Shown one piece after another: positions 42,302 to 54,086 of a stretch of DNA of 64,000 nt (position 1 is the first letter of the stretch; each line of letters opens with the position of its first letter). Made by a program: the position numbers and the translations under genes. The stretch comes from Heterohyrax brucei (taxonomy: Eukaryota; Chordata; Mammalia; Hyracoidea; Procaviidae): positions 55,364,333 to 55,428,332 of the forward strand of contig CM053141.1 in NCBI GenBank assembly GCA_028571685.1, written 5' to 3'. Under the pieces are notes generated by a model. That model ran no database searches. It had not been told where the DNA came from and saw only the letters and a program-made list of their open reading frames with translations.

Positions 42302-42580
42302 TTTCACAGCCTCAGCATGGGAGCTCTACTCTCTGACATGCCCACCTTGAACTGGCCAGCCCCTGTGGCTATGTGAACCATGAGACACCTCTATTCTGAT
42401 CCAAACTTAGAATGTTCCAGTCTCTAAAATTACATGAGCTATTCCCTTGATATAAATCTAGACAGGTAGATAGACATAGGTATGATAGAAATAGAGATAG
42501 AGACAGAGACACACATAGATACAGATAACTTATGTGCTTTCTTGGCTTTGCTTCTCTAGAAAACCTAGCCTAACACAGTT
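42302..42580 (+). mobile_element. Family A LTR, 3' half
   Basis: 'ctgtggctatgtgaaccatg', 'attacatgagctattccctt', an AGAT/AGAC-rich simple repeat (42455-42525), and the end 'gaaaacctagcctaacaca'. The 5' half is missing. Confidence 0.8.
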
Positions 42581-45118
42581 CCTATGAGTTGGTACCAACT
42601 CAAAGACACCTAAGAACAAGAAAAAACAGGTCATACAACTATTACTCAAATTCATGCACCAACCACTAGCATAAAGATAAAGAAATTGAAGACTTTTACA
42701 AACTTCTGCAGCCTGAAATTGATCGAATATGAAATCAAGATGTTTGATAATTACTGGTGATTGGAACATGAAAGGTAGAAATGAAGATCAGCAGTTGGAA
42801 AATACGGTCTTGGTGAATCCAGAGACCACACAGTAGAATTTTGCAAGACTAATAACTTCCTGATTGCAAATACTTTTGTTCAATAAATTAAATAGCAGCT
42901 GTACATGTGGCTCTCAACTGATATAAAATGCAGGAGTAAAATTGACTACAACTGTTGAAACAGAGGATGGAGAAGTCAAATACCACCAGTTAGAATAAGG
43001 CCAGCCACTGATTGTGGAAAAGACCATCAACTGTTCACATGCAAATTCAAGTTGGAGGTAAAACAAGTCTGCAAGAGCCAAAATACAGCATTTAGTATAT
43101 GTCACTTGAATTTGGATACTCTCTCAAGAACAGATTTGACACACTGAGCACAAATGATGGAAGAACAGATGATTTGTGGGATGGCATTAAGGACATCATA
43201 TATGAACAAAGCAATACATTATTTAAAAGATAGGAAAGAAAGAAAAGACCAAAATGTATGTTAAGAAGAAACCGTAAACTTGCTCTTGAACACAGAGTAG
43301 CTAAAACGGTATAAAACATGATGAAATAAAAGAGCTGAACAGAAATTTCAAACGGTAGTTCAAGAAGACAAAATGAAAGTTCTATAATGACATGGGCAAA
43401 GACTGGAGTTAGAAAACAAAAAGGAAGATCACACTTAGCATTTCTCATGCTGAAAGAATTAAAGAAAAAATTTAATCCTCCGGGTGCAATTTTCAAGGAT
43501 TCTGTGAGCAATGTATTAAATAACGCAGGAAGAATCAAAAGAAGGTGAAAGGAACACGTGGTCATTGTATCAAAAAGAAGTGGTCAACATACAGTCATTT
43601 CAGAACGTGGCATTGACCGAGAATCTATGGTCCTGAAGGAAGAAGTTCACGCTATACTATAGGAAAACAAGGCTCCAGGAATTTATGCAACACCAACCGA
43701 GATGTTTGAACAGACAGATGCAGCTCTAGAAATGTTTGCTTGTCTATGCCAAGAAATTTGGAAGACAGCTACCTGACTGACTGACTGAAAGAGATCTAGA
43801 TTTGTTACCTTTCCAAGCAAAGATGATGCAGCAGAATGTGGAAACTATTGAACAATGTCATTAATATCACAGTCAAGTAAAATTTTGCTGAAAATCATTC
43901 CAAAGTGGCTGCAGCAGTACATCAACAAGGAACTGCCAGAAATTCAAGCCAGATTCAGAAGACCACATAGAACCAGTGATATCACAGCTAATGTGAGATG
44001 AATATTTCCTGAAAGCAGAGAATAGCAGATAGATATTTATCTATGTTTTATTGACTATGTGAAGGCATTTGACTACATGCATCATAACAAATTATGAGTA
44101 ATACTGAGGAGAATAGAAATTCCAGAATACTTGGTTGTGCTCTTAAGGAATCTGTACATAGAGCAAGAGGCAATATTTGAACAGAACAAGAGGATACTGC
44201 ATGGTTTAAAATCAGGAAAGGTGTTCATCAGGGTAGAATCCTATCACTATACTTACTGCATCTGTATACTGAACAAGTAATCTATGAAGAAGAATAAAGC
44301 ATCAGATTTGGAGAAAGATTCATTAACAACCTGCATTATCCAGTTGACACAACCTTGCTAGTTGAAAAGGAAGAGGACTTGAAGCACTTAGTGATCTTGA
44401 ATAAAGACCTTCAATATGGATTACACCTCAACATAAAGAGAACAAAAGTCCTCACAACTGGACCAATAAGCTATGTCAGAGAAAAGATTGAGGTTGTCTA
44501 GGAATTCACTTTACCTGAATCTACAGTCAACGACCACAGAAGCAGCAGCCAAGAAATCAAACAACATATTGCCTTGAGTAAATCTGCTGCAAGATACCTC
44601 TTTAAAGTGCTAAAGAGCAAAGATGTCACCTTGAAGACTAAGGTGCACCTGACACAAGTCCTGGTATTTTCAGTCACATCATTTCCATGAGAAACCTGGA
44701 CAAGTGAGAAAAATAGAAGAAGAAATAATACCTTTGGAGTAAAGTATCAGTGAAGAATATTGCCTATACCATGGACTGCCAAAACAATAAACAAGTCTAT
44801 CTGAAGAAGTAGAGCCAGAATGCTCACTAAAAGCAGGAATGACAAGAGTTCATCTCAAGTGCTTTGGACATGTTATCAAGAGGGATCAGTTCCTAAGGAA
44901 AGACACTATGCTAGGTAAGGTAGATGGTCAATGAATCAAAAGGAAGATCTCTGAGGAGACAGACTTGACACTGTGGCTGTATCAATGGAGTCAAACATTG
45001 CAATGGTTGTGAGGATGGAGAAGGACCAGGCAGTGTTTCCTTCTGTAGTACATAGGGTCATTATAGTCAGAATTGAATTTGATGACACCTAACAACAAAA
45101 AGTTGGCAACAACAACAA
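42581..45118 (+). mobile_element. RTE LINE, long copy (endonuclease to tail), dead
   Basis: About 2.5 kb. A short SINE/RTE-like tail (42581-42612) abuts its left end. The endonuclease motif is read as G-D-W-N-M-K near 42758, with the catalytic Asp present. RT motif A reads 'FIDYVKAFDYM' near 44055. Motif C is degenerate (Y-P-V-D, about 44340). The tail is 'cattatagtcagaattgaat', then 'cacctaacaacaaaaag'. Stops and shifts break the single expected ORF. A 157-residue minus frame (43092-43565) is its antisense shadow. Confidence 0.9.
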
Positions 45119-45875
45119 GAAATATGTATGCACATGTGTATATATGTATGTATATATCTCCAGTGTGTTTTATGATAATTTTAATTTCTAATTTAACCTC
45201 CAAAATAAAAGAAAATTTTATACGATGTCAAAGTAGGTATATGTAGTCATTTTAGAGAACGGAGTAGATTACTTTGTGATTAAGTATTTTTCAAATATAA
45301 CAACATCATAACTATCATAGCTCTTGCCTAAATAATTGTCACATACAATAACCACTAGAGCTTGTGGGATGGGATAGGATGTGTGCTGAAGTGTGGTAGA
45401 AGGTTGGTGTGTGGTGTAACTCTAGACACTGGGACAAGTCCTTTTCTGGACTAAGTCCTCTATCTTTAGAGTAATCTTGACCTTAATCAACATTTGTCCT
45501 GAAGTAGTATCGTGGTCCTCCATAAAAAAAAGGAATATACCTGAAGGTAAAATACTTACCACCATTAAAGAAACCAGTACATAAGTCAAGATGGAAGAAA
45601 ATGAAGTCCCAATCAAAGGAAATAAAAAAAGAGAGAGACGTTTAGGGTTACGAAGTTCATGGACACATAAGATGTGTTGTTCTAGTGTTTCTAACTAAAA
45701 CGACCTCCTGAATCTTGAGCCACCCACTTCTAACAGAAGTTACCACTATGGATATCTTCCTTTAGAGAGCAGGATTTTTGTTCTTAAGTGACAGCAGTTT
45801 CCCACTAAAATTCATATAGGTCTAGTTCCAGTCCTGTCTTGACCATAGAATATGTTGATGAAAGTTGCTTCCTTT
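45119..45875. other. Unassigned; short AT/TG-rich tract
   Basis: A TATG/TATA-rich tract lies at 45120-45165. No gene or repeat recognised after it. Confidence 0.5.
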
Positions 45876-46015
45876 TTTTAAATTTTTTATTGTGCATCAG
45901 GTGAGTTTGCAGAGCCAATTAGTTTCCCATTCAATAGTTTGCACATAAAGTGCTTTGAAATACTCTTAGCACTCTCCCCATTTCCTTCTTAAGTTGCCCT
46001 GAAAGTTTTAAGATA
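45876..46015 (-). mobile_element. L1 3' end, antisense
   Basis: 'ttttttattgtgcatcaggt' then 'gagtttgcagagccaattag' resembles the reverse complement of the afrotherian L1 3' end that finishes with 'ctaaagcacaata'. Only the last about 140 bp are present. Confidence 0.5.
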
Positions 46016-46784
46016 GCTCTAGTGCTTAGAAAAGAAGTATCACAATGGCAATACTGTAAGGGAAGAAAAACAAAACAAAACATAAAAAGTTCTCAGTTAC
46101 ACTATTTCTTTCTAGGGCTTGTTTAGGTTCTGAGCAAAATAAATTGGAGATCTCCAGTTCAGAGAACAGGAAATCAAGAAAGTCTGCTTTTCTTATAAAA
46201 ATAGTATCACATCCTTCCTCTGCATACTTGAAAAATAAATATTTTACTTGTTTATGGTGACTTAAGTGCCCTTTGCTATATTCCTTTGGGACAACTCTTA
46301 TGGGCTGAGCCACCTTCTCACCATTAAACCTCAGCACTCTGGCTTGCTGTGTTTTCTGAGTTTCAGCATGGGTGGCCAGGCAGCAATGCGTCATTGAATT
46401 TGGCCTAGAGTAGGAGCTCCTAGGAGCTCAGGAGATACCAAACCATGGACCAAGATAAGGGGCCTCACCCATTCTTTCAATTGAGAAATGCTATAGACAG
46501 ATCACAAGGAAAAAGAGGGTTGAGGCTTATGAAGTTCCCCATTATCAACCAGTCCAGTATGATAGGAATGATGTCAAACCCTGAGAGAAGGCACTAAGGG
46601 ACTGAAACACAGGAGCGAGGCTAGATTTCCTCAGCCCAAAGAAAGGCTACACTAAATTTCAGCATCACTTGGACACCTTCTATTAGCCAGGAATTATACT
46701 AGGTGCTAAGGAGAGAGAGCTAAACAACTGAACGTTGAGGTGGGTTTCTAGCCTCAACAAGCTCACAGTCTGAAACATTTTGTT
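46016..46784. other. Unassigned; one unexplained 122-residue frame
   Basis: A minus frame at 46026-46394 encodes a basic N-terminal half and a hydrophobic C-terminal end (about residues 103-122). I recognise no family and see no splice or promoter context. It is probably chance, but it does not overlap a repeat I recognise. Confidence 0.4.
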
Positions 46785-47010
46785 GCTGTTGTTGCTTGTG
46801 GTTTTGTTGTTCATGGTGGTGGTTGCCCTTCAGCTGATTCCAGCTCATCGTGATCTCAAGTAACAGACTGTCAATTGTCCCACAGGGTTTTCTTTATGGA
46901 AGCAGGTCACTGGGTCTTTCTCCCAGGGAACCACTGAGTGGGTTCATGCTATCAACCTTTTGGTTAGCTGTTGAGCACTTGACAATTTAGACAACCAAGC
47001 CTCTATTGGG
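46785..47010 (-). repeat. AfroSINE variant with extended middle
   Basis: 'gcccttcagctgattccagc', 'ggaagcaggtcactgggtct', 'tcaaccttttggttagctgt'. The middle has the 'gaagcaggtc' segment also seen at 56226-56410, so this is a distinct subfamily. Confidence 0.75.
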
Positions 47011-47240
47011 ATATGACTGAGATACTATAAACTGCACACACTTAAAGTATGTAATTTTATAAGCTTTGTCATAACCACACTCAAGATAACAAACCACCTC
47101 TTTGTAATCCCTGTTTTAATCTCTCCCAGTCCACTCTCCAGTGATCTGTGTTTTGACAAAACAGATTGGCTTACATTTTCTGGAAAAATATATAAATAGA
47201 ATGATTTGGCAAGTACTGCTTTTGTCGGTCTTCTTTCACC

Positions 47241-50190
47241 TGTTGTTGCTGTTAGGTGACTTTAAGTTGGTTCTAACTCTTAGAGACCCTACATACAACA
47301 GAAAGAAATTTTGCCCAGTTGTGTGCAATGCTCATAGTCGATTGTTTGAACCCGTTGTTGCAGCCACTGTCAATTCATCCTGTTGAGGGTCTTTCTCTTT
47401 TTCGTTGACCCTACTTTACCAAGCATGGATGCCTTTCTCCAGGGACTGATCACTCCTGACAACATGTCCAAAGTATATAAGACACAATCTTACCTTCTTT
47501 GTTTCCAAGGAGCACTCTGATTGGACTTCCTCCAAAACAGATCTATTCGGATTTTGGGGGGGTGGGGAGGAGGTTGGCAGTTCATGATACATTCAATATT
47601 CTTCTCCAAAACCACAATTCAGAAGTGTCAATTCTTCTGTTTTCCTTATTTATTGTCCAGCTTTCACGTGCACATGATGTGACTGAAAATATCATGGTTT
47701 CTGCCAGGGCCACTTGCTTTTCAACATTATAAACACGTATTTTGCTGCCGACTTAGTGCAGTTTCTCTTCTGATTTCTTGACTGCTACTTCAACAGGTGT
47801 TGATTGTAGATTCAAGTAAAACAAAATCTTTGACAACCTTAATCCTTTCTCTCCCATGGTGCTGCTTATTGGTCCATCTGTGAGGATTTTTGTTTTCTTG
47901 ATTTTGACATGTAATCCATACTGAAGGCTGTGGTTTTTGGTCTTAATTAGTAAATGCCTCAGGACTTCTTCAGTTTCAGCAAGCAAGGCTGTGTCATCTC
48001 TATAATGCAGGTTGTTAATGAGTCGTCTTCCAGTCCTGATGCTGCATTCTTCTTCATACAGTCCAGCTTCTCAGATCATTTGCTTAGCATACAGATTGAA
48101 AAGGTATGGTGAAAGGATATAACCCTGACACACACTTTCCCTGACTTTAAACCAGGCACTGTCCTCTTGTTCTGTTCAAACAACTGCCTCGTCATCCATG
48201 TACAGATTCGCATAAGCACAATTAGGTGTTCTGGAATTCTCATTCTCCACAGTGTTATTCATAATTTGTTACGATTCTCACAGTCAAGTGTCTTACATAG
48301 TCCATAAAATACAAGTAAATGTCTTTCTGGTATTGTCTGCTTTCAGCCAGGAGCCACCTGACAGCAGCAGTGATATCCCTCGTTCCATATCCTCTTCTGA
48401 ACCAAGCCTGAATCTTTAGTGCTTCTCTGTTAATAAGCTGCTGCAGCTGCTTTTAAATGATCTTTAGCAAAATTTTACTTGCCTGTGCTGTTAATGATAC
48501 CATTCGATAATTTCCACATTCAGTTGGATCACCTATCTTCGGAATAGTCATAAATATAGATCTCTTCCACTCAGTTGGCCAGTTATCTGTATTCCAAATT
48601 TCCTAGCATAGACAAGTGAGTACTTCCAGCACTACATCCATTGCTCAAAACACCTCAGTTGATAGTCCATCAATTTCTAGAACCTTGTTTTTTGCCACTG
48701 CCTTCAGAGCAGCTTTGATTTCTTCATTAAGAGGTATATGCAACCTCTTAAAATGGTTCAGTGTTGACCACTTCTTTTCAGCGTAACTGCTCCGCATATC
48801 CCTTCCATCTTCTTTTGATGCTTCCACATCATTTAATGTTTTCCCTGTAGAATCCTTCACTACTACAACTCAAGTCCTGAATTTTTTTTTTTTTTTCAGT
48901 TCTTTCAGCTTGAGAAATGCAGAATGTGTTCTTCCCTTTTGGTTTTCTATCTGAGGCTCTGTGCATGTGTCATTATAGCACTTTACTTTGTCTTCTTGAG
49001 CCACTTCTGAAATCTTCTGTTCAATTCTTTTACTTCATCATGTCTTCCTTTTGTTTTAGCTACTTGATGTTCAAGAGTAAGTTTCAGAGTCTCTTCTGAC
49101 ATCCAATTTGGCCTTTTTATTCTTTCCTGTCTTTTTAATGACTTCTTATTTTTCTTCATGTATGTTGCCTTGATATTATTCCACAATTTCTTCAGTCTTT
49201 GGTCCTTAGTGTTCAGTGCATCAAATCTATTCTTGAAATGGTCTCTAAATTCAGAAGAGATACACTCGAGGTTGTATTCTGGCTCTTATGAACCTTTTCT
49301 CATTTTCTTCAGTTTCAGTTTGAACTTGCAGATGAGCAATCGGTGGTCTGTGCCACAATCATCACCTGACCTTGTTCTGACTGATGATATGGAGCTTTTC
49401 CATCATCTCTTGCCACAGATGTAGTCAATTTGATTCCCATGTATTCCTTCTGGTAAAGTCCATGTGTATAATCACCATTCATGTTGGTGTAAAAAGGTAT
49501 TTGCAGAGAGAAAATCATTGCTCTTGCAAAATTCTGTCATTAGATCTCTGTTAGTATTTCTATCAACAAGGCCATATTTTTCAACTACCAAGCCTTTGTT
49601 TCCAACTTTTGCATTCCAATTACCGCTAATTATCACTGCATCATGATCGTATTTTTAATCAATTTCCAGCTGCAGAAGTGGTTAAAACTCACCAGTTTCT
49701 TCATCTTTGGCCTTAGTGGTTCATGTATAAATTTGAATATTAGTCTTATTAACTGGCCTTCCATGTAGATGTATGGATATTATCCTATCGCTGACAGCAT
49801 TGTACCTTAGAAAAGACCTTGAAATGGTTTTTTTGAAGATGAATGCAAAGCCGTTCCTCTTTAACTTTTCATTTCTAGCATAGTAGACCATATGCTTGTC
49901 CAATTCAAAATGAGCAGTACCAGGTCATTTTAGCTAACTAATGCCTATGATACCAATGTTTATGCATTGAATTTCAGTTTTGATGATTTCCAATTTTTCT
50001 AGATTCATACTTTATACCTTCCACATTCTGATTTTTAATGGGTGTTTGCAGCTGTTTCTTATCGTTTTGTGTCATACCACATTAACAAATGAAGATCCTG
50101 AAAGCTTGACGCCATCTATGTCAAGAATGTTGACTCTATTTGAGCAGACATTTCTTCCTCTGTAATCTTTTGAGCCCCTTTCTGAAACAG
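47241..50190 (-). mobile_element. RTE LINE, longest copy (about 2.95 kb), dead
   Basis: The most complete RTE in the window. Minus strand from 50190: endonuclease with G-N-W-N-A-K-V-G near 49630 (usual G-D-W-N; the catalytic Asp is replaced by Asn), linker (open piece 48983-49186, 'KKNKKSLKRQERIKRPNW'), RT motif A as 'FMDYVRHLTV' near 48300, and motif C Y-R-D-D at 48004-47993. The 3' tail is at 47241-47280. It has many stops, so no functional ORF. It would serve to build a consensus together with 42581-45118. Confidence 0.92.
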
Positions 50191-50850
50191 AAGATCACTA
50201 CGATTTTCTCACATTTTCTTCTAGTGATTTTATAGTTTTAACTCTTACATTTAATACTATGATCCACTTTGAATTAGTTATTTTATATGAACTGAAGTGA
50301 AGGTCAAAGTTCATTTTTTGTGTACAGGTATCCAATTGTCCCAACATCATTAGTTAAAAAGATTACATTTTCCCCCATTGGATTTCCTAGGCAACTTTAC
50401 AGAAAAATATATATACATTGGTCTATTTTGGAGTTCTTATTCTGTCCTGTTAATCGATTTGTTAATCTTTACACAATACCACATTGTCTTGTTTACTATA
50501 GCTTTATAATAAGCCTTCAAATTAGGGAGCATAAGTCTTTTAATTTTGTTATTTTCTAAAGTTACTTTGGCTATCTCAGATCTTCTGCACTTCCATATAA
50601 ATTTTAGAATTTGCTTGTTAATACCAAAGCATAAATAAAGAAAACCTGTTGGATCTGAGTTGAATTTTTAGGACAATTTGGGAAATATTAATATCTTAGT
50701 AATACTGATTGTTGCCATTCATAAAATACAAAAATTCCATACTCAGCCCTTATGCATGTGTTACCCATCTTTCTAAGTGTTTCTCTTAGATTTTTTCTTA
50801 GGACAATATCTTTTAATGGTTATTGTTATATGCACGCAGTATTGAAAACA
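50191..50850 (-). mobile_element. L1 ORF2 fragment, antisense
   Basis: 'ggtatccaattgtcccaaca', 'cacattgtcttgtttactat' and 'tttggctatctcagatcttc' follow the order of antisense L1 ORF2. Starts where the RTE ends. Decayed. Confidence 0.75.
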
Positions 50851-51139
50851 TAAATGGTGTGAAATTTCAGAAGATAATAACATCACCTTAAAATAGTATG
50901 AAGGTATGTGTTACAGACAATAGAAAATTCAGATTATTATGTCTAGCCTCTGCTTACATGCTTCATTCTAATAAACTTTTTGAATAGCTATGCCGTTTGA
51001 TCTCTCTGTATTTCCTCCCCTAGAATTATGTAAATAATATAACAAGTTTCACTTTTACTTGGAGCATATTAACCTTTCAGTCTTTTAGCTCTTTCAGCTA
51101 TTCAGCTCTGATGTAAACTGTTTGCAAAATTTGATCCCT
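50851..51139. other. Unassigned
   Basis: No gene or repeat recognised. Confidence 0.5.
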
Positions 51140-51431
51140 GAAAACAGAAAATGTTGAAATTTCAAGATTTCATAGCTACATTCTTCTTAATGGATATAAG
51201 AAAGGACTACACTTCTGCCAAGAAATTTAAGGCACCTGACCAGCCAACTGCAAGAGATCCATATATATGCCTAATCCAAAGAAAGATGATTCAGCTGAAT
51301 GCAGAAATTGTAGGACAATATCATCAATATAACATGAAAGTAACTTTTTGCTAAAGATCATTCAGAAGCAGCTGCAGCAGTATATTGACAGGGAACTGCC
51401 TGAAATTCAGGCTGGATTCAGAAAAAGGACA
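51140..51431 (+). mobile_element. RTE RT fragment
   Basis: 'gccaagaaatttaaggcacc', 'ttcagaagcagctgcagcag' and 'caggctggattcagaaaaag' are RTE sequence of the early RT. A family B LTR follows at 51432. Confidence 0.85.
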
Positions 51432-51908
51432 TGTATCATGGGTTGAACTGTGTCCCCCAAAAATGTGTGTAGCCATTCAGCTAGGCCAAGATTCCTGGTA
51501 TTGTGTGAAGTTCCTATATGCTATATATGCTGCCTCTATGATGTTAATGAGGGAGAATGAGATGCAGTTGTTTTGGTGGATTCAATGTGTAAGAATGTAT
51601 TTTGCTTTGAGGCAATCTCTTGGGATATAAAGGAAAGGAAAGCAAGCACAGAATTAGGGAAGAAAGCAGTGCTGGCAGCACAAGACACCTTTTGGAAAGG
51701 ACCCAGAGTCTCTGCACCTGGAAGCTCCCAATCTGGGGGAACACTGATGACAAGGATCTTTTTCCAGAGCCAACAGAGAAGCCTTCCTCTGGAGCTGGTA
51801 CCCTGAATTCAGACTTATAGCCCACTGGACCGTTGGAAAATGAATTTCTCTTTTTTAACACATCCACTTGTGGTATTTATATTACAGTAGCACTAAATGC
51901 CTAAGACA
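51432..51908 (+). mobile_element. Family B LTR
   Basis: 'tgtatcatgggttgaactgt' to 'aaatgcctaagaca'. Contains 'caatctcttgggatataaag' and 'tccacttgtggtatttatat' as in 52033-52701. RTE lies on both sides, but the two RTE parts are not adjacent in the element, so an RTE deletion accompanied or preceded this insertion and no matching target duplication is visible. The small frames at 51573-51867 are in this LTR. Confidence 0.8.
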
Positions 51909-51990
51909 GATGGTGAGATTTCATTTCATATAGTTTGGACTTGTTATTAGGAGAGATCAGACCCTAGAGACTCAACAGCAACAGATTTTT
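51909..51990 (+). mobile_element. RTE 3' region remnant
   Basis: 'gatttcatttcatatagttt' and 'ttattaggagagatcagacc' match the RTE about 350 bp from its 3' end, then 'ctcaacagcaacag' as a short tail. Confidence 0.75.
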
Positions 51991-52032
51991 TTTAGTCACA
52001 ATCAGGTATAGATGGGGATTTTCCTTTCCCAC

Positions 52033-52701
52033 CATCATGGACCCAATTGCATTCCCCCAAAAATGTGTTTAACAATTTGGTTAGGCAGTAATTCTCAGTT
52101 CTATGATCTTCCTATACGTTGTAAATCCTACTTCTGTGATGTTAACTGATGGCATAGTACATTAAGTGCTATGTCTGCTAACTGAAAGATTGGCAGTTCA
52201 AATCCACCATGCATTCCTTGGAAACTCAATGGGACAGTTCCACTCTGCCCTATATGGTCACTATGAGTCGGACATGACTTGACGGCAGTGGGTTTGGCTT
52301 GGTTGGTTTTATGATGTTAGTGAGAGAGGATCAGCAGCAGTTGTGTTGGTGGGGCAGGACTCAATGTATAACATTATACTGTACCTTGACTCAATCTCTT
52401 GGGATGTAAAGGAAAGGTAAGCAAGCAGAGGGTTGGGGACCTCATGCCATCAGGAAAGATGCAGTGCTGGGAGCAGAGCACATGCTTCAGACCTGGAGAT
52501 CCTGAGCCTCAGAAGCTCTCTGTCCAGGACAAAATTGAGGACAAGAACCTTCCTCCAGACCCAGCAGAGAAAGACTTCCTCTGGAGCTGATGGCCCTCAA
52601 TTTAGACTTTTAGCCTACCTTTCTGTAAGAAAATGTATTTCTCTTTCTAAAGCTGTCCACTTGTGATATTTCTGTTATAGCAACATAGATGACTGAAGAC
52701 A
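52033..52701 (+). mobile_element. Family B LTR split by AfroSINE
   Basis: Starts 'catcatggacccaattgcat' and ends 'gatgactgaagaca'. Flanks 'cccac' (52028-52032) and 'cacac' (52702-52706) match 4 of 5. Same orientation as 51432-51908, but the spacing (about 125 bp of RTE remnant) rules out a provirus. Confidence 0.8.
52145..52311 (+). repeat. AfroSINE inside family B LTR
   Basis: Flanked by perfect 'tgatgtta' (52137-52144 and 52312-52319). 'gatggcatagtacattaagt', 'gattggcagttcaaatccac', tail 'gtcggacatgacttgacggc'. Confidence 0.92.
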
Positions 52702-52914
52702 CACACCATCGTGCCCCTAGATGGTCATACCTCCTAGCTCAGGACATGATAGACCCTCCTAAACCACAGAAAAGAGGTCATTTACATAGAATAAATAAGT
52801 CAGATGGGACTCAAACATAATCTCTCCTGAGCCACCACTGGCTGGACACTATAGCTGCAAACCTTTCACTAAGCCAATACGAAGGTCCTTGGCTCTGGCT
52901 ATGCCTAAAACCAG

Positions 52915-53065
52915 TTGTTGTTGAGCTGATTCCAACTTATGGTGACTCCTTGTGTGTCAGAGTAGAACAATGCTCCATAGGGTTTTCAATGGCTGATTTT
53001 TCAAAAGTAGATGAACAGATATTTCTTCTGAGGCACCTCTAAGTGGACTCTAACTTCGAAGCCAC
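52915..53065 (-). repeat. AfroSINE variant
   Basis: 'gttgttgagctgattccaac', 'gggttttcaatggctgattt', 'gaggcacctctaagtggact'. Similar extended middle to 46785-47010 and 56226-56410. Confidence 0.75.
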
Positions 53066-53202
53066 TGAGTAGCAGCAGATTAGGATAACCATTTGCATCA
53101 CCCAGAAACTTTGGGCTATGTACAATGTGCATGAAAATAGGAACAGAGTGGTTAACAGACATTTGTTCTGCTCCCAAGTGATTCCCCGGTGCTAGCAATG
53201 TA

Positions 53203-53752
53203 CGAGGTCCAATTGAGTCTGCAAACTTACTTGTTCTAAGTGTTACATTCTTCACTGCTGAATATCACTACAATTCAGCTTTGAAGTCCTCCCCTTGGGA
53301 AGCTATGCACCAATGCCAGCGCCTAGTCCACTCTTCAAAGCAATTTTGTAACTCACAATGGAATAGCCATTGTGCATGGTGGCATGGTGGTAAGTTCATG
53401 AATTTAATTGTATAGTTGTTTATGAGACAGTTTTAAGCTAGTAAACAAATAGCTTTATTGAAACACCCTTCCTACTTACCTGATCTGGCCCCCAGTGGCT
53501 CTTTTCTTTACCTGAAGATAAAAGAAATATTGAAAGGAAACATTTCCAGGACATCCAAAGTAATACGACAACAGCTCTGATGGTCATTCCAAAAAAAGAG
53601 TTCCAAAATTGCCTTAAAGGATAGACTAGGCACTGGTGTCAGTGCGTAGTTTCCCAAGGGGAATGCTTCAAAGGCCACCATAGTGACATTCAACAATGAG
53701 GTGTGTAGCACTTCTTCTAGTATGAGTTCATAAACTTAAATGGCAGTCCTTG
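53203..53752. mobile_element. Mariner-derived foldback element (copy 3)
   Basis: Flanked by TA (53201-53202, 53753-53754). Ends 'cgaggtccaattgagtctgc' and 'cttaaatggcagtccttg'. The two arms (about 53203-53370 and 53583-53752) are inverted copies over about 170 bp, the best preserved of the three. The middle carries decayed transposase 3' sequence ('cttacctgatctggccccca'). Confidence 0.85.
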
Positions 53753-53959
53753 TATGTTACACTATCTAGTGTAAATCACAGAAAACTTCATTCCTACCCA
53801 CAAAATCCCTCCACGTCCTAGTGCCCTTGACTCTGGCATATATTGTTTTAAGCACTCTGTGTTGCATAGATTTATACGACCTTCTTGAAACTCAGCATGC
53901 AATGCTTTGAGACACAAATAAACATATAAGTAAAATTATGTTCTTTAGAATAGGAGTTA

Positions 53960-54060
53960 CGAGGCCTGATAGTATAGCAGTTAAGCACTTGGTCGCTAAC
54001 CCAAAGGTCAGCAGTTTGAATCCAACAGCCACACCATAGGAGAAAGAGGGGTAGCTTAAA
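53960..54060 (+). repeat. AfroSINE variant, 5' part
   Basis: 'ctgatagtatagcagttaag' (A box) and 'ggtcagcagtttgaatccaa' (B box), then 'ccataggagaaagaggggta'. No 3' tail follows; a hAT element begins at 54087. Confidence 0.7.
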
Positions 54061-54086
54061 TGGACTGGACAGAAACAGGTACAGAA

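Noticed and set aside
43092-43565. 157-residue minus-strand frame, the longest in the window
   Set aside because: It lies antisense to the linker/RT region of a plus-strand RTE and has no family features of its own.
51432-52701. A short provirus with two LTRs
   Set aside because: The sequence between them is RTE remnant, the LTRs have different flanks, and no retroviral genes lie between.
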